Assembly (NCBI GenBank): GCA_051985675.1
Contig: JBPYFJ010000149.1
Coordinates: 1 to 64,000 of the forward strand
Direction of reading: 5' to 3'
Length of the DNA: 64,000 nucleotides
DNA from: JAFAXD01 sp051985675
GTDB taxonomy: Bacteria; Pseudomonadota; Alphaproteobacteria; Rhizobiales; Xanthobacteraceae
Position numbers and translations under genes: made by a program. The notes beneath the pieces are model-generated. The model had not been told where the DNA came from and searched no databases. It saw nothing but the letters and a program-made list of their open reading frames with translations. Below are positions 25,875 to 35,597 of the stretch, piece after piece; positions within the stretch are counted from its first letter, which is position 1, and each line of letters starts with the position of its first letter.

Positions 25875-27182
25875 TCATGCCGCCTGGGACAACGGTCGCT
25901 CGAAGTCCGCCCGCGGCCAAGTCACCCTAATGACTGCGCCACGTTGCGGAAATGTGCGATTTTCGATGGCCAATTGTCCGCCTGAACGTTCGAGTAGCGT
26001 CTTGGCGATGAAGAACCCCAAGCCGAGGCCTGCGCTCTGGCTCGCCGCCTGCATCCGTTGCGGCCGGTGTCCTTTGACATAAGGCTCACCGATCCGCCCG
26101 ATGATCTCCGGTGGAAATCCGGGCCCATCGTCGATGATGCTCACCGTTACGGTCTCCTTGCTCCACGCCGCCGTCACCTCGACCCGCTCGTGTGCGAAGT
26201 CGACCGCATTCTCCAGCAAGTTGCCGAGGCCGTACAGAATAGCGGGATTGCGGGCCACCACCGGCTCGTCCTGGGCTTCCTGAACCTGGTGCACGTCGAT
26301 CGCGATTCCAAAATTCCGGTGTGGCGACACCACGTCCTCGATCAGTGCCGAGAGCTTCATGCGCTCGAACGGCTCACCGGGAGCCGGCAGAGCCGTCAGC
26401 TTCGCCAGGATCTCGCGGCAGCGCTGCGCCTGCTCACGCAAAATGCGCACATCGTCCGCATGATCGGATGAGCCGGTCAGGGCAAGCTCGAGTTCCTTGC
26501 TGATCAATGCGATCGTGGACAGAGGGGTGCCGAGCTCATGCGCCGCGGCTGCGGCGAGGCCGTCGAGCTGGGAGAGATGTTGCTCGCGGGCGAGTACCAG
26601 TTCGGTTGCGACGAGCGCGTCCGCGAGCTGGCGCGCTTCCTCGGTGATCTGCCACGCGTAAATCGAGATGTAGCCGATCGCGAGCAGTATCGAGAGCCAT
26701 ACGCCAAGCATGTAGATCGGTGGCAACTCCAACGGATCGTCGCTCGACCACGGCAGCGGGTAGTGCACGAACACGAGCACGGTCGCACACGAAACTGCGA
26801 ACACGGCAAGCATGAGTGTCATGCGCGGCGGAAGCGCCGTGGCCGATATCAACACCGGTCCGAGAAACAGGAATGCGAACGGATTTTCCAGGCCGCCCGT
26901 GAGTGCGAGCAGCATCGCAAGTTCGGCGATGTCGACCGCCAGGAGCCATGCGGCTCGTTCGGGCGCAAGCCGCTCATTGCCTCGGAAGCGCAGGCGCAGG
27001 AACAGATTGAAGGCGGCATATGCCCCAATCACCGCGAGGCAGTGCCAAAACGGCAGCTGAAAATCGAGCCCGTCCGTGACCACCAGCAACGCTGCGATTT
27101 GACCGAAGATCGCGAGCCAACGCAGGCGAACCAGCGTGTCAAGCCGAACGCTGCGGCGCGGGTGATGTTGAAGCGCAGTCAT
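25875..27182 (-). CDS. regB: Redox sensor histidine kinase RegB/ActS/PrrB
   Basis: 435-residue membrane kinase with about six N-terminal transmembrane segments (residues 20-180). The ubiquinone-sensing motif GGLENPF is at 96-102, the H-box AAAAAHELGTPLSTIALI has the phosphorylated H215, and the redox-active cysteine C255 sits in RCREILAKL, all as in Rhodobacter RegB. The ATPase domain follows (NLLENAVDFAHERV, DDGPGFPPEIIGRIGEPY). Its ATG overlaps the stop of the upstream metallo-beta-lactamase gene by four bases. Confidence 0.94.
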   Translation of the reverse strand: MTALQHHPRRSVRLDTLVRLRWLAIFGQIAALLVVTDGLDFQLPFWHCLAVIGAYAAFNLFLRLRFRGNERLAPERAAWLLAVDIAELAMLLALTGGLENPFAFLFLGPVLISATALPPRMTLMLAVFAVSCATVLVFVHYPLPWSSDDPLELPPIYMLGVWLSILLAIGYISIYAWQITEEARQLADALVATELVLAREQHLSQLDGLAAAAAHELGTPLSTIALISKELELALTGSSDHADDVRILREQAQRCREILAKLTALPAPGEPFERMKLSALIEDVVSPHRNFGIAIDVHQVQEAQDEPVVARNPAILYGLGNLLENAVDFAHERVEVTAAWSKETVTVSIIDDGPGFPPEIIGRIGEPYVKGHRPQRMQAASQSAGLGLGFFIAKTLLERSGGQLAIENRTFPQRGAVIRVTWPRADFERPLSQAA

Positions 27183-27913
27183 GCCGCGTTCATGGCGGCG
27201 CGCAGCCGACCGTCATAGAAGTCGGCGAGCGCGCTCAATTGTGCCGCGCCGTTACCCTCAAACGAGGACCCGTGCATCACGGCAAGTGTCGTGGGCGCGA
27301 GGCTCGCCAGGCGACGGATAGTCGGTGCCGTCGTTGGGCCAAGCGCGGTTGCCATATTGATATCGTCCGACGCGGTCGCCGGGCCGATGATTTCAGATCG
27401 AGTCAGCGCGGGACCGCGCCCATAGTGCGCGAACAGATCGCCCGCGAATAACGTCCGCGTGGTCTCCTCGAAGATCACTCCGGCGTCCCAACCGTGCGGC
27501 ACATGCGGGGTATCGATGTAGCGTACGCGCCGCCCACCGATATCCACGACCTCGCCGTCGGCCAACATGCGCGGCGGCCGGTCGGCCATGTCGGCGACCG
27601 AGAGACGACAGGCGAGCATGCCGTGCGCCAGCTCGGCGCGCGGGGCGGCCGCAAGCCATTCGTTCATGGCGCCGCATTCGTCGGCTTCGAAGTGCCCGAA
27701 CGCGAGCCAGCGCAGCTGATCGAGCGGCACTACCTTAGCGACGGCCGGTGCTAGTGACGCGAACATCTTGCGCTTGCCGCAGTGGAACAGCAGCGGCTCG
27801 TCAGCCCTGATCAGGAAATGATTGAAGGTAAAGCCGGCCGGTGGGGCGATCTCCGGTACGTAAAGTGAAAACCGGAAGATACCGTCGCCGATCTCCTCGA
27901 TCTGAGCATCCAT
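27179..27913 (-). CDS. MBL-fold, flavodiiron-like (ODP) metalloprotein coupled to regB
   Basis: 244-residue metallo-beta-lactamase-fold protein. Instead of HxHxDH it has the flavodiiron-type HFEAD (H74, E76, D78), followed by an Ala-His in ELAHGMLA, TPHVPHGWDAG and AGDLFAHYGRG. These are di-iron ligands in oxygen- or NO-reducing and oxygen-sensing ODP proteins. No flavodoxin domain follows. The stop overlaps the regB ATG (ATGA), so the two are translationally coupled. A sensor or redox-accessory role for RegB is inferred from context. Confidence 0.82.
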   Translation of the reverse strand: MDAQIEEIGDGIFRFSLYVPEIAPPAGFTFNHFLIRADEPLLFHCGKRKMFASLAPAVAKVVPLDQLRWLAFGHFEADECGAMNEWLAAAPRAELAHGMLACRLSVADMADRPPRMLADGEVVDIGGRRVRYIDTPHVPHGWDAGVIFEETTRTLFAGDLFAHYGRGPALTRSEIIGPATASDDINMATALGPTTAPTIRRLASLAPTTLAVMHGSSFEGNGAAQLSALADFYDGRLRAAMNAA

Positions 27914-28088
27914 CGCTGCCTCCGCCGCAATCCAATAGCCTTATATTGGATATAAGCGGCTCGTGCAGTGCTGCATGTGGACGCAAGCGGACGACGCGGC
28001 GGATGCTCGGCGCGCCAGTCGACCGACGGACGTGCGCTTGTTCGCCCGCCTTGCGCGTGACACAGGCGTTGCGCGGGGGCGGGACGAC

Positions 28089-29291
28089 TTACGCGGTGAT
28101 TTCCTCAGCGGCCGGGACGACCTTGACCTGATGCGCCTGCAGCGCCGGCAACACCTTGTCGGCGAACAGTCTGATCTGATTCATGAACATGTCATGCGGC
28201 ATGGCGCCGGTATTCATGCGCAGGTGGACCACTTCGGCGCCGGTACGATCGATGGCTGCAATGATACGATCGCGTACTTCGTCGGCCGTGCCCCACGGCA
28301 TTGTTTCGGCGCGGCGGGCCACGTCGTCCATGGTCAGGTTGCGGAAATCCTCGCGCAGGCGCTGCGCTTCCCGCATGTTCTCGGGGCTCACGTAATCAAG
28401 CGATGAATTGCTGACATAGCCGAGCGTGCGCTGAATATTGGTTTCGGTCACGTTGCCGTGGCTGAACAGCGACCGGTTGAAGTAGAGATAGTATGGGCCG
28501 GCTTCCTTGACGGCCTGCGCCTTGCTGTCGGCGATATAGGCCGCCCCCGCAATGCTCAGATGTTTCGGCGTGATGCGATGACCGTTCTGCGCAAGGCATT
28601 TCGCATAGTAGCGGATAATGTCGCGCTGCAGACCATGGACGCGGCTCTCGCCTGGCGTAATCGGGATGTTATGTTTGGCCGCCCACTCGATTGACTCCTT
28701 GCTTCCGGTGATCGGTGTCCAGATCGGCGGATGCGGCTGCTGCACCGGCCGCGGCCACATGGCGACATCCTTGTAGGACCAGAATTTGCCGTCATAGGAG
28801 AACACGTCCTCGGTCCAGGCGCGCACGATGATGTCATAGGCCTCTTCGAAGCGTGCGCGCGATTCCGACAGCGGCACGTTGTGCACCTGATACTCGCGTG
28901 GAATACCGCGAGCGATCCCGGAGATCAGCCGGCCATTCGACAGGCAGTCGATCATGGCGAGCTCTTCGGCAAGCCGCAGCGGGCTGTGCAGCGGAATGAG
29001 ATTACCGTAGATCAGCAGCTTGAGGTTCTTGGTGCGCTGCGCGGCCGCGGCCGCCATGAGATTGGGCGAGTTCATCAACCCATAGGGCGACGTGTGATGC
29101 TCATTGAAACCGACCCCGTCGTATCCGAGCCGATCGAGCTCCTCCCAGGCGTCGAGATGCTCCGCGTAGGTCCTCACCGCGATCTTGGGGTCGAAGTAGT
29201 CTTTGCCGAGCGGGTAGGGCAGCGCCTTGCCGTGTTCAAGGTCATCCAGATAGGCGCCGTAGGGCAGGAGGTCGAAGACAAAGACCTGCAT
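28089..29291 (-). CDS. LLM class flavin-dependent oxidoreductase
   Basis: 400-residue luciferase-like monooxygenase. It begins MQVFVFDLLPYGAYLDDLEHGKALPYPLGKDYFDP and contains YDGVGFNEHHTSPYGLMNSPNLMAAAAAQRT and LIYGNLIPLHSPLRLAEELAMIDCLSNGRLISGIARGIPREY, which define the subgroup. The 175-base gap downstream to the MBL gene and the 111-base gap upstream hold no other gene that I can support. Substrate unknown. Confidence 0.9.
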   Translation of the reverse strand: MQVFVFDLLPYGAYLDDLEHGKALPYPLGKDYFDPKIAVRTYAEHLDAWEELDRLGYDGVGFNEHHTSPYGLMNSPNLMAAAAAQRTKNLKLLIYGNLIPLHSPLRLAEELAMIDCLSNGRLISGIARGIPREYQVHNVPLSESRARFEEAYDIIVRAWTEDVFSYDGKFWSYKDVAMWPRPVQQPHPPIWTPITGSKESIEWAAKHNIPITPGESRVHGLQRDIIRYYAKCLAQNGHRITPKHLSIAGAAYIADSKAQAVKEAGPYYLYFNRSLFSHGNVTETNIQRTLGYVSNSSLDYVSPENMREAQRLREDFRNLTMDDVARRAETMPWGTADEVRDRIIAAIDRTGAEVVHLRMNTGAMPHDMFMNQIRLFADKVLPALQAHQVKVVPAAEEITA

Positions 29292-29402
29292 GTATCATTC
29301 CCGAGGTAGATCCTGATCGTGCGAAGAGTGCGGAAAACGCTAGCGCATCCGATGCAGGCTTCCTACCTTTTCGTTCCGGGACACCAAGAAAGCAAACCTG
29401 CC

Positions 29403-29714
29403 ATGTCCAAACCCGTCATCGTGTCGATTCCACACAGCCTCGGAAAGGCGGAAGCGCGGCGTCGGCTCGAGGCCGGCCTCGGATCCGTACGCAGCCATTT
29501 TGGTAACGTGCTGAACGTACAGGAGGAGGTCTGGAGCGGCGACAGTCTGGCGTTTCGGGCAAGCGTCCTGACCCAGCAGACCACGGGCACGATCACGGTT
29601 GCCGACGATCACGTCCGGGTGGAAGTCCTGCTGCCCTGGGCGCTGGCACTGCTTGCCGAAGGCGCGACCTCGTTGATCCGCTCGCGCGGACGGCTCATGC
29701 TCGACAAGAAGTAG
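29403..29714 (+). CDS. Polyhydroxyalkanoic acid system family protein
   Basis: 103-residue protein of the PHA_gran_rgn family. It starts at ATG 29403 with MSKPVIVSIPHSLGKAEARRRLEAGLGSVRSHFGN, and ends RVEVLLPWALALLAEGATSLIRSRGRLMLDKK, which matches the family closely (LP...L......I...G..ML). Members are found near PHA or lipid storage genes and are thought to associate with granules. A PHA depolymerase gene lies at 55363. A longer 5' extension is open but not family-like. Confidence 0.85.
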   Translation: MSKPVIVSIPHSLGKAEARRRLEAGLGSVRSHFGNVLNVQEEVWSGDSLAFRASVLTQQTTGTITVADDHVRVEVLLPWALALLAEGATSLIRSRGRLMLDKK

Positions 29715-29743
29715 CAATCCGCCCGCACTGAGGACTTCAGGTC

Positions 29744-31141
29744 ATGGAGGCGTTGAAGGCTTGCCTGGCTTCGGCCGCCTTGGTGCTCGCGCTGGCGGCG
29801 GCACAAGCTGCCGAATTAACTCCGGCGCAGCAGGCCTTTCGCCAGATCTACCAAGCGCTGATTGAGATCAACACAACCGAGTCTGGCGGCGACACCACGA
29901 AGGCTGCCGAGGCGATGGCGGCTCGTTTGCGGGCGGCTGGGCTCGCCGATGTGCAAGTGCTCTCCTCGGGGCCACGCAAGGGCAACCTGGTGGCGCGCCT
30001 TCGCGGTACCGGCGCGCGCCGTCCAATTCTTCTGATCGCTCACATCGACGTGGTTGAAGCCAGGCGCGAGGACTGGGATTCCGATCCGTTCAAGCTCGAG
30101 GAAGTGAATGGCGAATTCCGTGCGCGCGGATCAGTCGACGACAAGGCCATGGCGGCCGCGTTCGTTGCAAACCTCATTGAATACGCCAAGGAAGGGTTTC
30201 GGCCGGACCGGGACATCATCCTGGCATTGACCGCCGACGAGGAACTCTCCGACTCGCCGCACGATGGCGCGAATTGGCTCCTGCAAAATCACCGACCGTT
30301 AATCGACGCGGAACTTGCCCTCAACGAGGGCGGCGGCGGGTCGCTGCGCGATGGTCAGCCCGCGCGCCTCTCCGTTCAATTGGCCGAGAAGGTCTACCAA
30401 AGCTATCGCATGGAGGTGACCGACCCGGGCGGCCATAGTGCGGTGCCGCGGCCCGACAATGCAATCTACCGGCTGGCGCAAGCGCTTGCGCGGCTCGCCC
30501 AGTTCCAGTTTCCGGTCAGCCTGAATGCCGTAACGCGGGCGTACTTCGAGCGCGTCGCGGTGAGCGAGCGCCCGGACGTCGCAGCGGCGATTGCGACGCT
30601 GCTCGCAGGCAACACCGACGACCCGGCGCTCGCTGTGCTCACGCGAAGCCCGACCAACAACGCGCTCCTGCGCACAACCTGCGTTGCAACCATGCTCAGT
30701 GCCGGCGAGGCCGAGAACGCCCTACCGCAAACGGCGCGCGCAACCGTCAACTGCCGTTTGATGCCGGGCCAGCCTGCGCGCGAGGTCGAGCTCGCTCTCA
30801 ACCGCGCCATCGACGACCCGAAAGTTGCAGTCACGCCGATCGGTCGCGCGGTTGAAAGCCCGCCATCGCCGATCAATCCCGAGGTCATGCGGGCGGTGGA
30901 GCGCATTTCCGGCGAGATGTGGCCGGGCGTGCCAGTCATCCCGACCATGTCGGGGGGGTACACCGATAGCCGGTGGCTGCGCAACGCGGGCATCCCGGCC
31001 TATGGGGTCTCGGGGCTGTTCACCGACGCCGCAAGCGGCGTGCATGGCCGCAACGAGCACGTCGGCGTCCAGCAGGTCTATGACTGCAAGGAATTCCTCT
31101 ACCGGCTGGTCAAGGCGCTAGCGGGCGGGGGCCAGAACTAG
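29744..31141 (+). CDS. Secreted M20 family metallopeptidase
   Basis: 465-residue M20/carboxypeptidase-like enzyme with a signal peptide (MEALKACLASAALVLALAAAQAA). Zinc-site elements: LLIAHIDVVEARREDWDSDPF (H and following D), SVDDKAMAAAF, ALTADEELSDSPHDGANWLL (catalytic and metal glutamates), and a C-terminal GVHGRNEHVGVQQV histidine. The dimerisation domain lies in the middle (SYRMEVTDPGGHSAVPRPDNAIYRLAQAL). It probably removes residues from peptides or N-acyl amino acids in the periplasm. ATG 29744 follows TGAGGAC. Confidence 0.9.
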   Translation: MEALKACLASAALVLALAAAQAAELTPAQQAFRQIYQALIEINTTESGGDTTKAAEAMAARLRAAGLADVQVLSSGPRKGNLVARLRGTGARRPILLIAHIDVVEARREDWDSDPFKLEEVNGEFRARGSVDDKAMAAAFVANLIEYAKEGFRPDRDIILALTADEELSDSPHDGANWLLQNHRPLIDAELALNEGGGGSLRDGQPARLSVQLAEKVYQSYRMEVTDPGGHSAVPRPDNAIYRLAQALARLAQFQFPVSLNAVTRAYFERVAVSERPDVAAAIATLLAGNTDDPALAVLTRSPTNNALLRTTCVATMLSAGEAENALPQTARATVNCRLMPGQPAREVELALNRAIDDPKVAVTPIGRAVESPPSPINPEVMRAVERISGEMWPGVPVIPTMSGGYTDSRWLRNAGIPAYGVSGLFTDAASGVHGRNEHVGVQQVYDCKEFLYRLVKALAGGGQN

Positions 31142-31159
31142 GTCCGGCCCCCACGCTGG

Positions 31160-33496
31160 TCACGCCGCTTTGGCACTGGCCCTGTGCAACGCCGCCCACA
31201 CTTTGGCCGGTGTGGCTGGCATGTCGAACTCGGTGATTCCATACGGACGCAGCACGTCGAGCAGCGCCGCCATGATGGCGGGCGGCGCGCCAGTGGCGCC
31301 GGCTTCGCCACAGCCCTTGATGCCAAGCGGGTTGGTGGTCGAGGGCACCTCGACCAGGTCGCCCGCAATATCGGGAAGATCGTCCGCCCGCGGCATGGCG
31401 TAGTCCTGGAAGCTGCCGGTGAGGAGCTGGCCGGCCGCGTCGTAGACGATCTGTTCCATCAGAGCCTGACCAAGACCCTGCCCAACACCGCCGTGGACCT
31501 GACCCTCAGCCAGGAGGTGGTTCATCACGCGCCCAACGTCATCGACGGCGGTGTAGCGCACTACGGTGACCACGCCGGTGTCAGGATCGATCTCGACTTC
31601 GCAGGTGTGGCATCCGTTTGGATAGCACGGCGGCTCGGCCGCGAAGGTGCCGGCCGCCTCGAGACCGACGCCGAATTGCGGTGGCAGAAACATCGGCGCG
31701 TAAAACGCCTTGGCCACGTCGGTGAGCGGGATTGCACGGTCAGTCCCGACGATGCCGAACTTGCCGTCCTTGAACTCGATATCGCCGACGGATGCCTCGA
31801 GCATGCGCGCCGCCATCGGCTTCGCCTTCTCGACGATCTGGTCGGCCGCCCGCCGCAGCGCGTTGCCGCCGACCATCATGCTGCGCGAGCCGTAGGTCCC
31901 GCGCCCGATCGGCACCTCGTTGGTGTCGCCCTGGATGAAGCGGATGTTCTCGAACGGCACGCCGAGCCATTCCGCCACCATCTGCGAGTACACGGTGGCA
32001 TGCCCTTGTCCGTGCGAATGGGTGCCGGCCAGAATGGTGACCTGGCCGCTCGGATCGAAGCGCAGATCCATGCGTTCGTTGAAAATCGCGGCTTCCTCCA
32101 GGAAGTAGGCGAGGCCAAAGCCGCGCAGCTTGCCGTTGCTCTTGGATTCGCGCCGCCGTTGCGCAAATCCCTTGTGGTCGGCGAGCCGCAGACACTCCTC
32201 AGTCACCTTGGCGAAATCGCCGCTGTCGTAGACCACGCCCGACGTGTTGGTGTACGGCATCTTCGCGGCCGGGATGTAGTTCTTGCGCCGCAGTTCGATC
32301 GCGTCGACCTTGAGCTCGGCCGCTGCCTTGTCGATCAGCCGTTCGACCAGATAGGTCGCCTCGGGCCGGCCGGCACCCCGATAGGGCGCCATCGGTGAGG
32401 TATTGGTCAGCACGGCCTTGGCGAAGATCACGCCGGCCGGAATATCATAGACGCCGGACAGGAGCTTGACCGAGAACATGCTGGTCGCAAATGCGGCGCC
32501 GGTGACGTGCGAGCCGACTGCGTGCATGGATTGGGCGCGGATGCCGATGATCTTGTTGTTCTCGTCGAATGCGATCTCGCCGGTCACAACCTGATCGCGC
32601 CCGTGTGCATCGCCCTGCAGCGCTTCGGCGCGGGTCGACGTCCATTTGACCGGGCGACCGATCCGCCGCGATGCCATCAGCACCAACGCGTCTTCCGGGT
32701 AGGGGCCGCCCTTCATGCCAAAGCCGCCGCCGACGTCGGGGGCGATGACCCGGAGCTTCGTCTCCGGAATGTGGAAAATCTGGGCGGCGATTTGCGTACG
32801 CACGCCGTGCGGGTTCTGTGAGGTGGTGTAGAGCGTGAAACCCTCGCTATCGGCCGTGTAGTCACCAATCGCGGCGCGCGGCTCGATCGAATTGGCAGAG
32901 ATGCGGTTATTGGTGAGCTTGAGCGTCGTGACGTGCTTAGCCTTGGCGAATGCGGCGTCGGCAGCGTCCTTGTTGCCCATCATCATGACGAAGGCGATGT
33001 TGCCCGGATTATCATCCCACACCGTGGTGGCGCCCGATTTGGTCGCCTGCTCGATGGTCGTGACGGCGGGCAGCGGCTCGTAGTCGACCTCGACCAGTTC
33101 GGCGGCGCTGCGGGCCTGGGCCTCGGTCTCGGCCACCACCAGCGCGACCCGATCGCCGACGTGCCGCACCTTGTCGCTTGCGAGCAACGGACGCGAGGCG
33201 CGATAGCCCTTCGGAGCGCCGAAATCCTCCGGCATGATCGGAATGAGCATGCCCAGTTTCTCTTCCGCGACGTCCTTTGCGGTCAGTACGGCGAGAACGC
33301 CATCCGCCGTCTTGGCTTTCGTCGTGTCGATGCGCTTGATGCGGGCGTGCCCGTGCGGCGACATGACCAGCACGGCGACCGCCTGCTGCGGAAGGTCGAT
33401 ATCGTCGACGTAACGGCCGTGGCCGGTGATAAAGCGCTGGTCTTCGACCCGGCGGACCGGTTGGCCGATACCAAATTTGCTGACGACTGCGTCCAC
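31160..33496 (-). CDS. Orphan molybdopterin-binding subunit, xanthine dehydrogenase/CoxL form II family
   Basis: 778 residues from the GTG at 33496 (MDAVVSKFGIGQPVRRVEDQRFITGHGRYVDDI), preceded by AGGGGGA. Molybdenum-cofactor motifs: GGGFGMKGGPYPEDALV, HSHGQGHATVYSQMVAEWLG, and the catalytic glutamate in GIKGCGEAGATGAPP. The loop reads APYRGAGRPE, the form II (AYRGAGR) version, not the AYxCSFR of true CO dehydrogenase. No FAD (medium) or Fe-S (small) subunit is adjacent, so its electron-transfer partners must be elsewhere. The frame is open to 33757 but that part is low-complexity. Confidence 0.9.
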   Translation of the reverse strand: MDAVVSKFGIGQPVRRVEDQRFITGHGRYVDDIDLPQQAVAVLVMSPHGHARIKRIDTTKAKTADGVLAVLTAKDVAEEKLGMLIPIMPEDFGAPKGYRASRPLLASDKVRHVGDRVALVVAETEAQARSAAELVEVDYEPLPAVTTIEQATKSGATTVWDDNPGNIAFVMMMGNKDAADAAFAKAKHVTTLKLTNNRISANSIEPRAAIGDYTADSEGFTLYTTSQNPHGVRTQIAAQIFHIPETKLRVIAPDVGGGFGMKGGPYPEDALVLMASRRIGRPVKWTSTRAEALQGDAHGRDQVVTGEIAFDENNKIIGIRAQSMHAVGSHVTGAAFATSMFSVKLLSGVYDIPAGVIFAKAVLTNTSPMAPYRGAGRPEATYLVERLIDKAAAELKVDAIELRRKNYIPAAKMPYTNTSGVVYDSGDFAKVTEECLRLADHKGFAQRRRESKSNGKLRGFGLAYFLEEAAIFNERMDLRFDPSGQVTILAGTHSHGQGHATVYSQMVAEWLGVPFENIRFIQGDTNEVPIGRGTYGSRSMMVGGNALRRAADQIVEKAKPMAARMLEASVGDIEFKDGKFGIVGTDRAIPLTDVAKAFYAPMFLPPQFGVGLEAAGTFAAEPPCYPNGCHTCEVEIDPDTGVVTVVRYTAVDDVGRVMNHLLAEGQVHGGVGQGLGQALMEQIVYDAAGQLLTGSFQDYAMPRADDLPDIAGDLVEVPSTTNPLGIKGCGEAGATGAPPAIMAALLDVLRPYGITEFDMPATPAKVWAALHRASAKAA

Positions 33497-33658
33497 GGCG
33501 TCCCCCTGCGTCTGGCCTGAAGGTGATGGCGAGCCCTGCGAGGGCCCCGGCGGTTCTCGGCTATTTGAGCCGTAACCCCATGGAAGTGCAAGCTGGTTGG
33601 GGTTGCCAATCGATGCTAGGGTCCGTAACACCCTGGGGGGACCCGATGCAAAGGACGC

Positions 33659-35485
33659 ATGATGGGGATTGAGAGCGCGACCAGCGGCGCCGCGCCGTTG
33701 TTCCATTTCGTGATGATCAAGCCGACTCATTACGATGACGACGGCTATCCGATCCAATGGCTGCGCTCCGCGATCCCGTCGAATACGCTCGCTTGCCTCA
33801 ATGGGTTAGCGGAGGATGCGCAGGCACGCCACGTGCTGGGCGAGGGCGTCGAGATCCGCCTGCATACCTATGATGAAACCAATCGACGGGTGCGGCCCGA
33901 CACGATCATCCGCATGGTGCGCCGTGAGGGTGGCCGGGTCCTGATCGGCCTCGTCGGCGTGCAATCGAATCAGTTCGCGCGAGCCGTCGATCTGGCGGGC
34001 CCGTTTCTCGCCGCCGGCTTCCCGGTTTGCATCGGCGGTTTCCATGTCTCGGGCTGCACCGCCATGCTGCCCGAGATGCCGCAGGAAATGCGCGAAGCCC
34101 AGGCGATGGGCATCTCGTTCTTCTGTGGCGAAGCCGAGCACGGCCGCCTCGACGAGGTGCTGCGCGACGCGTACGCGGGTAAGCTGCGCCCGATTTACAA
34201 CTATATGAACGATCTGCCCGGGCTCGAGGGTGAGCCGGCGCCGTTTCTGCCCTCGCAGCACGTGCACCGCACTTCGGGCTCGCTCTCGAGCATCGACCTC
34301 GGGCGCGGCTGCCCCTACCAGTGTTCATTCTGCACCATCATTAACGTGCAGGGCCGCAAGAGCCGGTTTCGCAGTGCCGACGATCTCGAGAAAATCGTGC
34401 GCGAGAACTACGCCCAAGGCATCAAGCGTTTCTTCATCACCGACGACAATTTCGCCCGCAACCGACAGTGGGAACCATTGTTCGATCGCCTGATCGCGAT
34501 GCGCGAGGGCGAGAAGATGAACATCGGCTTCACCATCCAGGTCGACACGCTCTGCCACAAGATTCCGAACTTCATCGAGAAGGCGAGCCGTGCGGGCGTG
34601 CGCCGCGTGTTCATCGGGCTCGAAAACATCAACCCGGACAATCTGCTGGCCGCCAAGAAACGTCAGAACAAGATTACCGATTACCGCGTGATGCTGCAGA
34701 AGTGGCGCGATCACGGCGCCATCACCTATGCGGGCTATATCCTGGGGTTCCCGGCGGACACCAAGGAATCGATTCTGCGCGACATCGAGATCATCAAGCG
34801 AGAACTGCCGATCGACGTCCTCGAGTTTTTTTTCCTCACCCCGTTGCCCGGCTCCGAGGATCACCAGCGGCTGCTGGCCCAGGGCGTGTGGATGGATCCG
34901 GACCTCAACAAATACGACCTCAACCACCGCGTTTCGCATCATTCCAAGATGTCGGACCGCGAATGGGAGGAGGCCTATCGGGCCGCGTGGCTTGCCTACT
35001 ACACGCCCGAGCACCTACGCACGATCCTGCGCCGTTGCGCCGCCAGCAAGGTCAGCCGCCCGGGCACGACCCTGACCACGATCCTGTGGTTCCTGCTCAT
35101 GATCTTGTTCGAGGGCGTGCACCCGCTGGAAGGCGGAGCCGTTCGGTTGAAATACCGGCGCGACCGGCGGCCGAGCTGCAAGCGTGAAAACCCGATCGCG
35201 TTCTATCCGCGCTACTGGATCGGGACAGCGGTCAAGCTCTCCAAATATGCAATGGTCTATTGGCGCGCGCGCAACACCTTCAAAGAAGTGATGACCGCCC
35301 CTGATCGCTGGACCTACACCGACGTTGCGATCACGCCGCCGAACGCCGACGAGTTCGAGGCGCTCGACCTCTATCACGTCACCAGCGGCGGCGAGGCGGC
35401 GCTGGCGCGCAAGCGCCGCGCGGACGCAATCCGGGTCGAGACCGACGCGCATCACCCGCGCGACGTGGTCGAGGCCGCGGAGTAG
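33659..35485 (+). CDS. B12-binding-like radical SAM protein
   Basis: 608-residue class B type radical SAM protein. Residues about 60-180 form a Rossmann-like cobalamin-binding-type domain (GGRVLIGLVGVQSNQFARAV, FPVCIGGFHVSG) without the DxHxxG base-off motif. The 4Fe-4S motif is C218-x3-C222-x2-C225 (RGCPYQCSFCTIINVQGRKSRFRS), followed by the barrel (FFITDDNFARNR, RVFIGLENINPDNLLAAKKRQNK). The C-terminal ~150 residues are unassigned, with a hydrophobic segment TTLTTILWFLLMILF. Reaction unknown: methylation, ring cyclisation or another modification are possible. Confidence 0.82.
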   Translation: MMGIESATSGAAPLFHFVMIKPTHYDDDGYPIQWLRSAIPSNTLACLNGLAEDAQARHVLGEGVEIRLHTYDETNRRVRPDTIIRMVRREGGRVLIGLVGVQSNQFARAVDLAGPFLAAGFPVCIGGFHVSGCTAMLPEMPQEMREAQAMGISFFCGEAEHGRLDEVLRDAYAGKLRPIYNYMNDLPGLEGEPAPFLPSQHVHRTSGSLSSIDLGRGCPYQCSFCTIINVQGRKSRFRSADDLEKIVRENYAQGIKRFFITDDNFARNRQWEPLFDRLIAMREGEKMNIGFTIQVDTLCHKIPNFIEKASRAGVRRVFIGLENINPDNLLAAKKRQNKITDYRVMLQKWRDHGAITYAGYILGFPADTKESILRDIEIIKRELPIDVLEFFFLTPLPGSEDHQRLLAQGVWMDPDLNKYDLNHRVSHHSKMSDREWEEAYRAAWLAYYTPEHLRTILRRCAASKVSRPGTTLTTILWFLLMILFEGVHPLEGGAVRLKYRRDRRPSCKRENPIAFYPRYWIGTAVKLSKYAMVYWRARNTFKEVMTAPDRWTYTDVAITPPNADEFEALDLYHVTSGGEAALARKRRADAIRVETDAHHPRDVVEAAE

Positions 35486-35597
35486 AACGCCGCCTTAAAA
35501 CAACGTTCCGACGCAATGGGTTGATCGCGGCGCCGCCCGCGAGGGCCGAAATGTAACCCTCAGGCTTCTCTTCCGTTCAGCATCCCCGACAGGGCCC

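Noticed and set aside
27963..28406. Plus-strand frame through the end of the LLM gene and the gap before it
   Set aside because: It overlaps a well-supported oxidoreductase on the other strand and shows no recognisable protein pattern.
31160..33496. Call of aerobic carbon monoxide dehydrogenase CoxL
   Set aside because: The active-site loop is the form II PYRGAGR type, not AYxCSFR, and CoxS/CoxM are absent.
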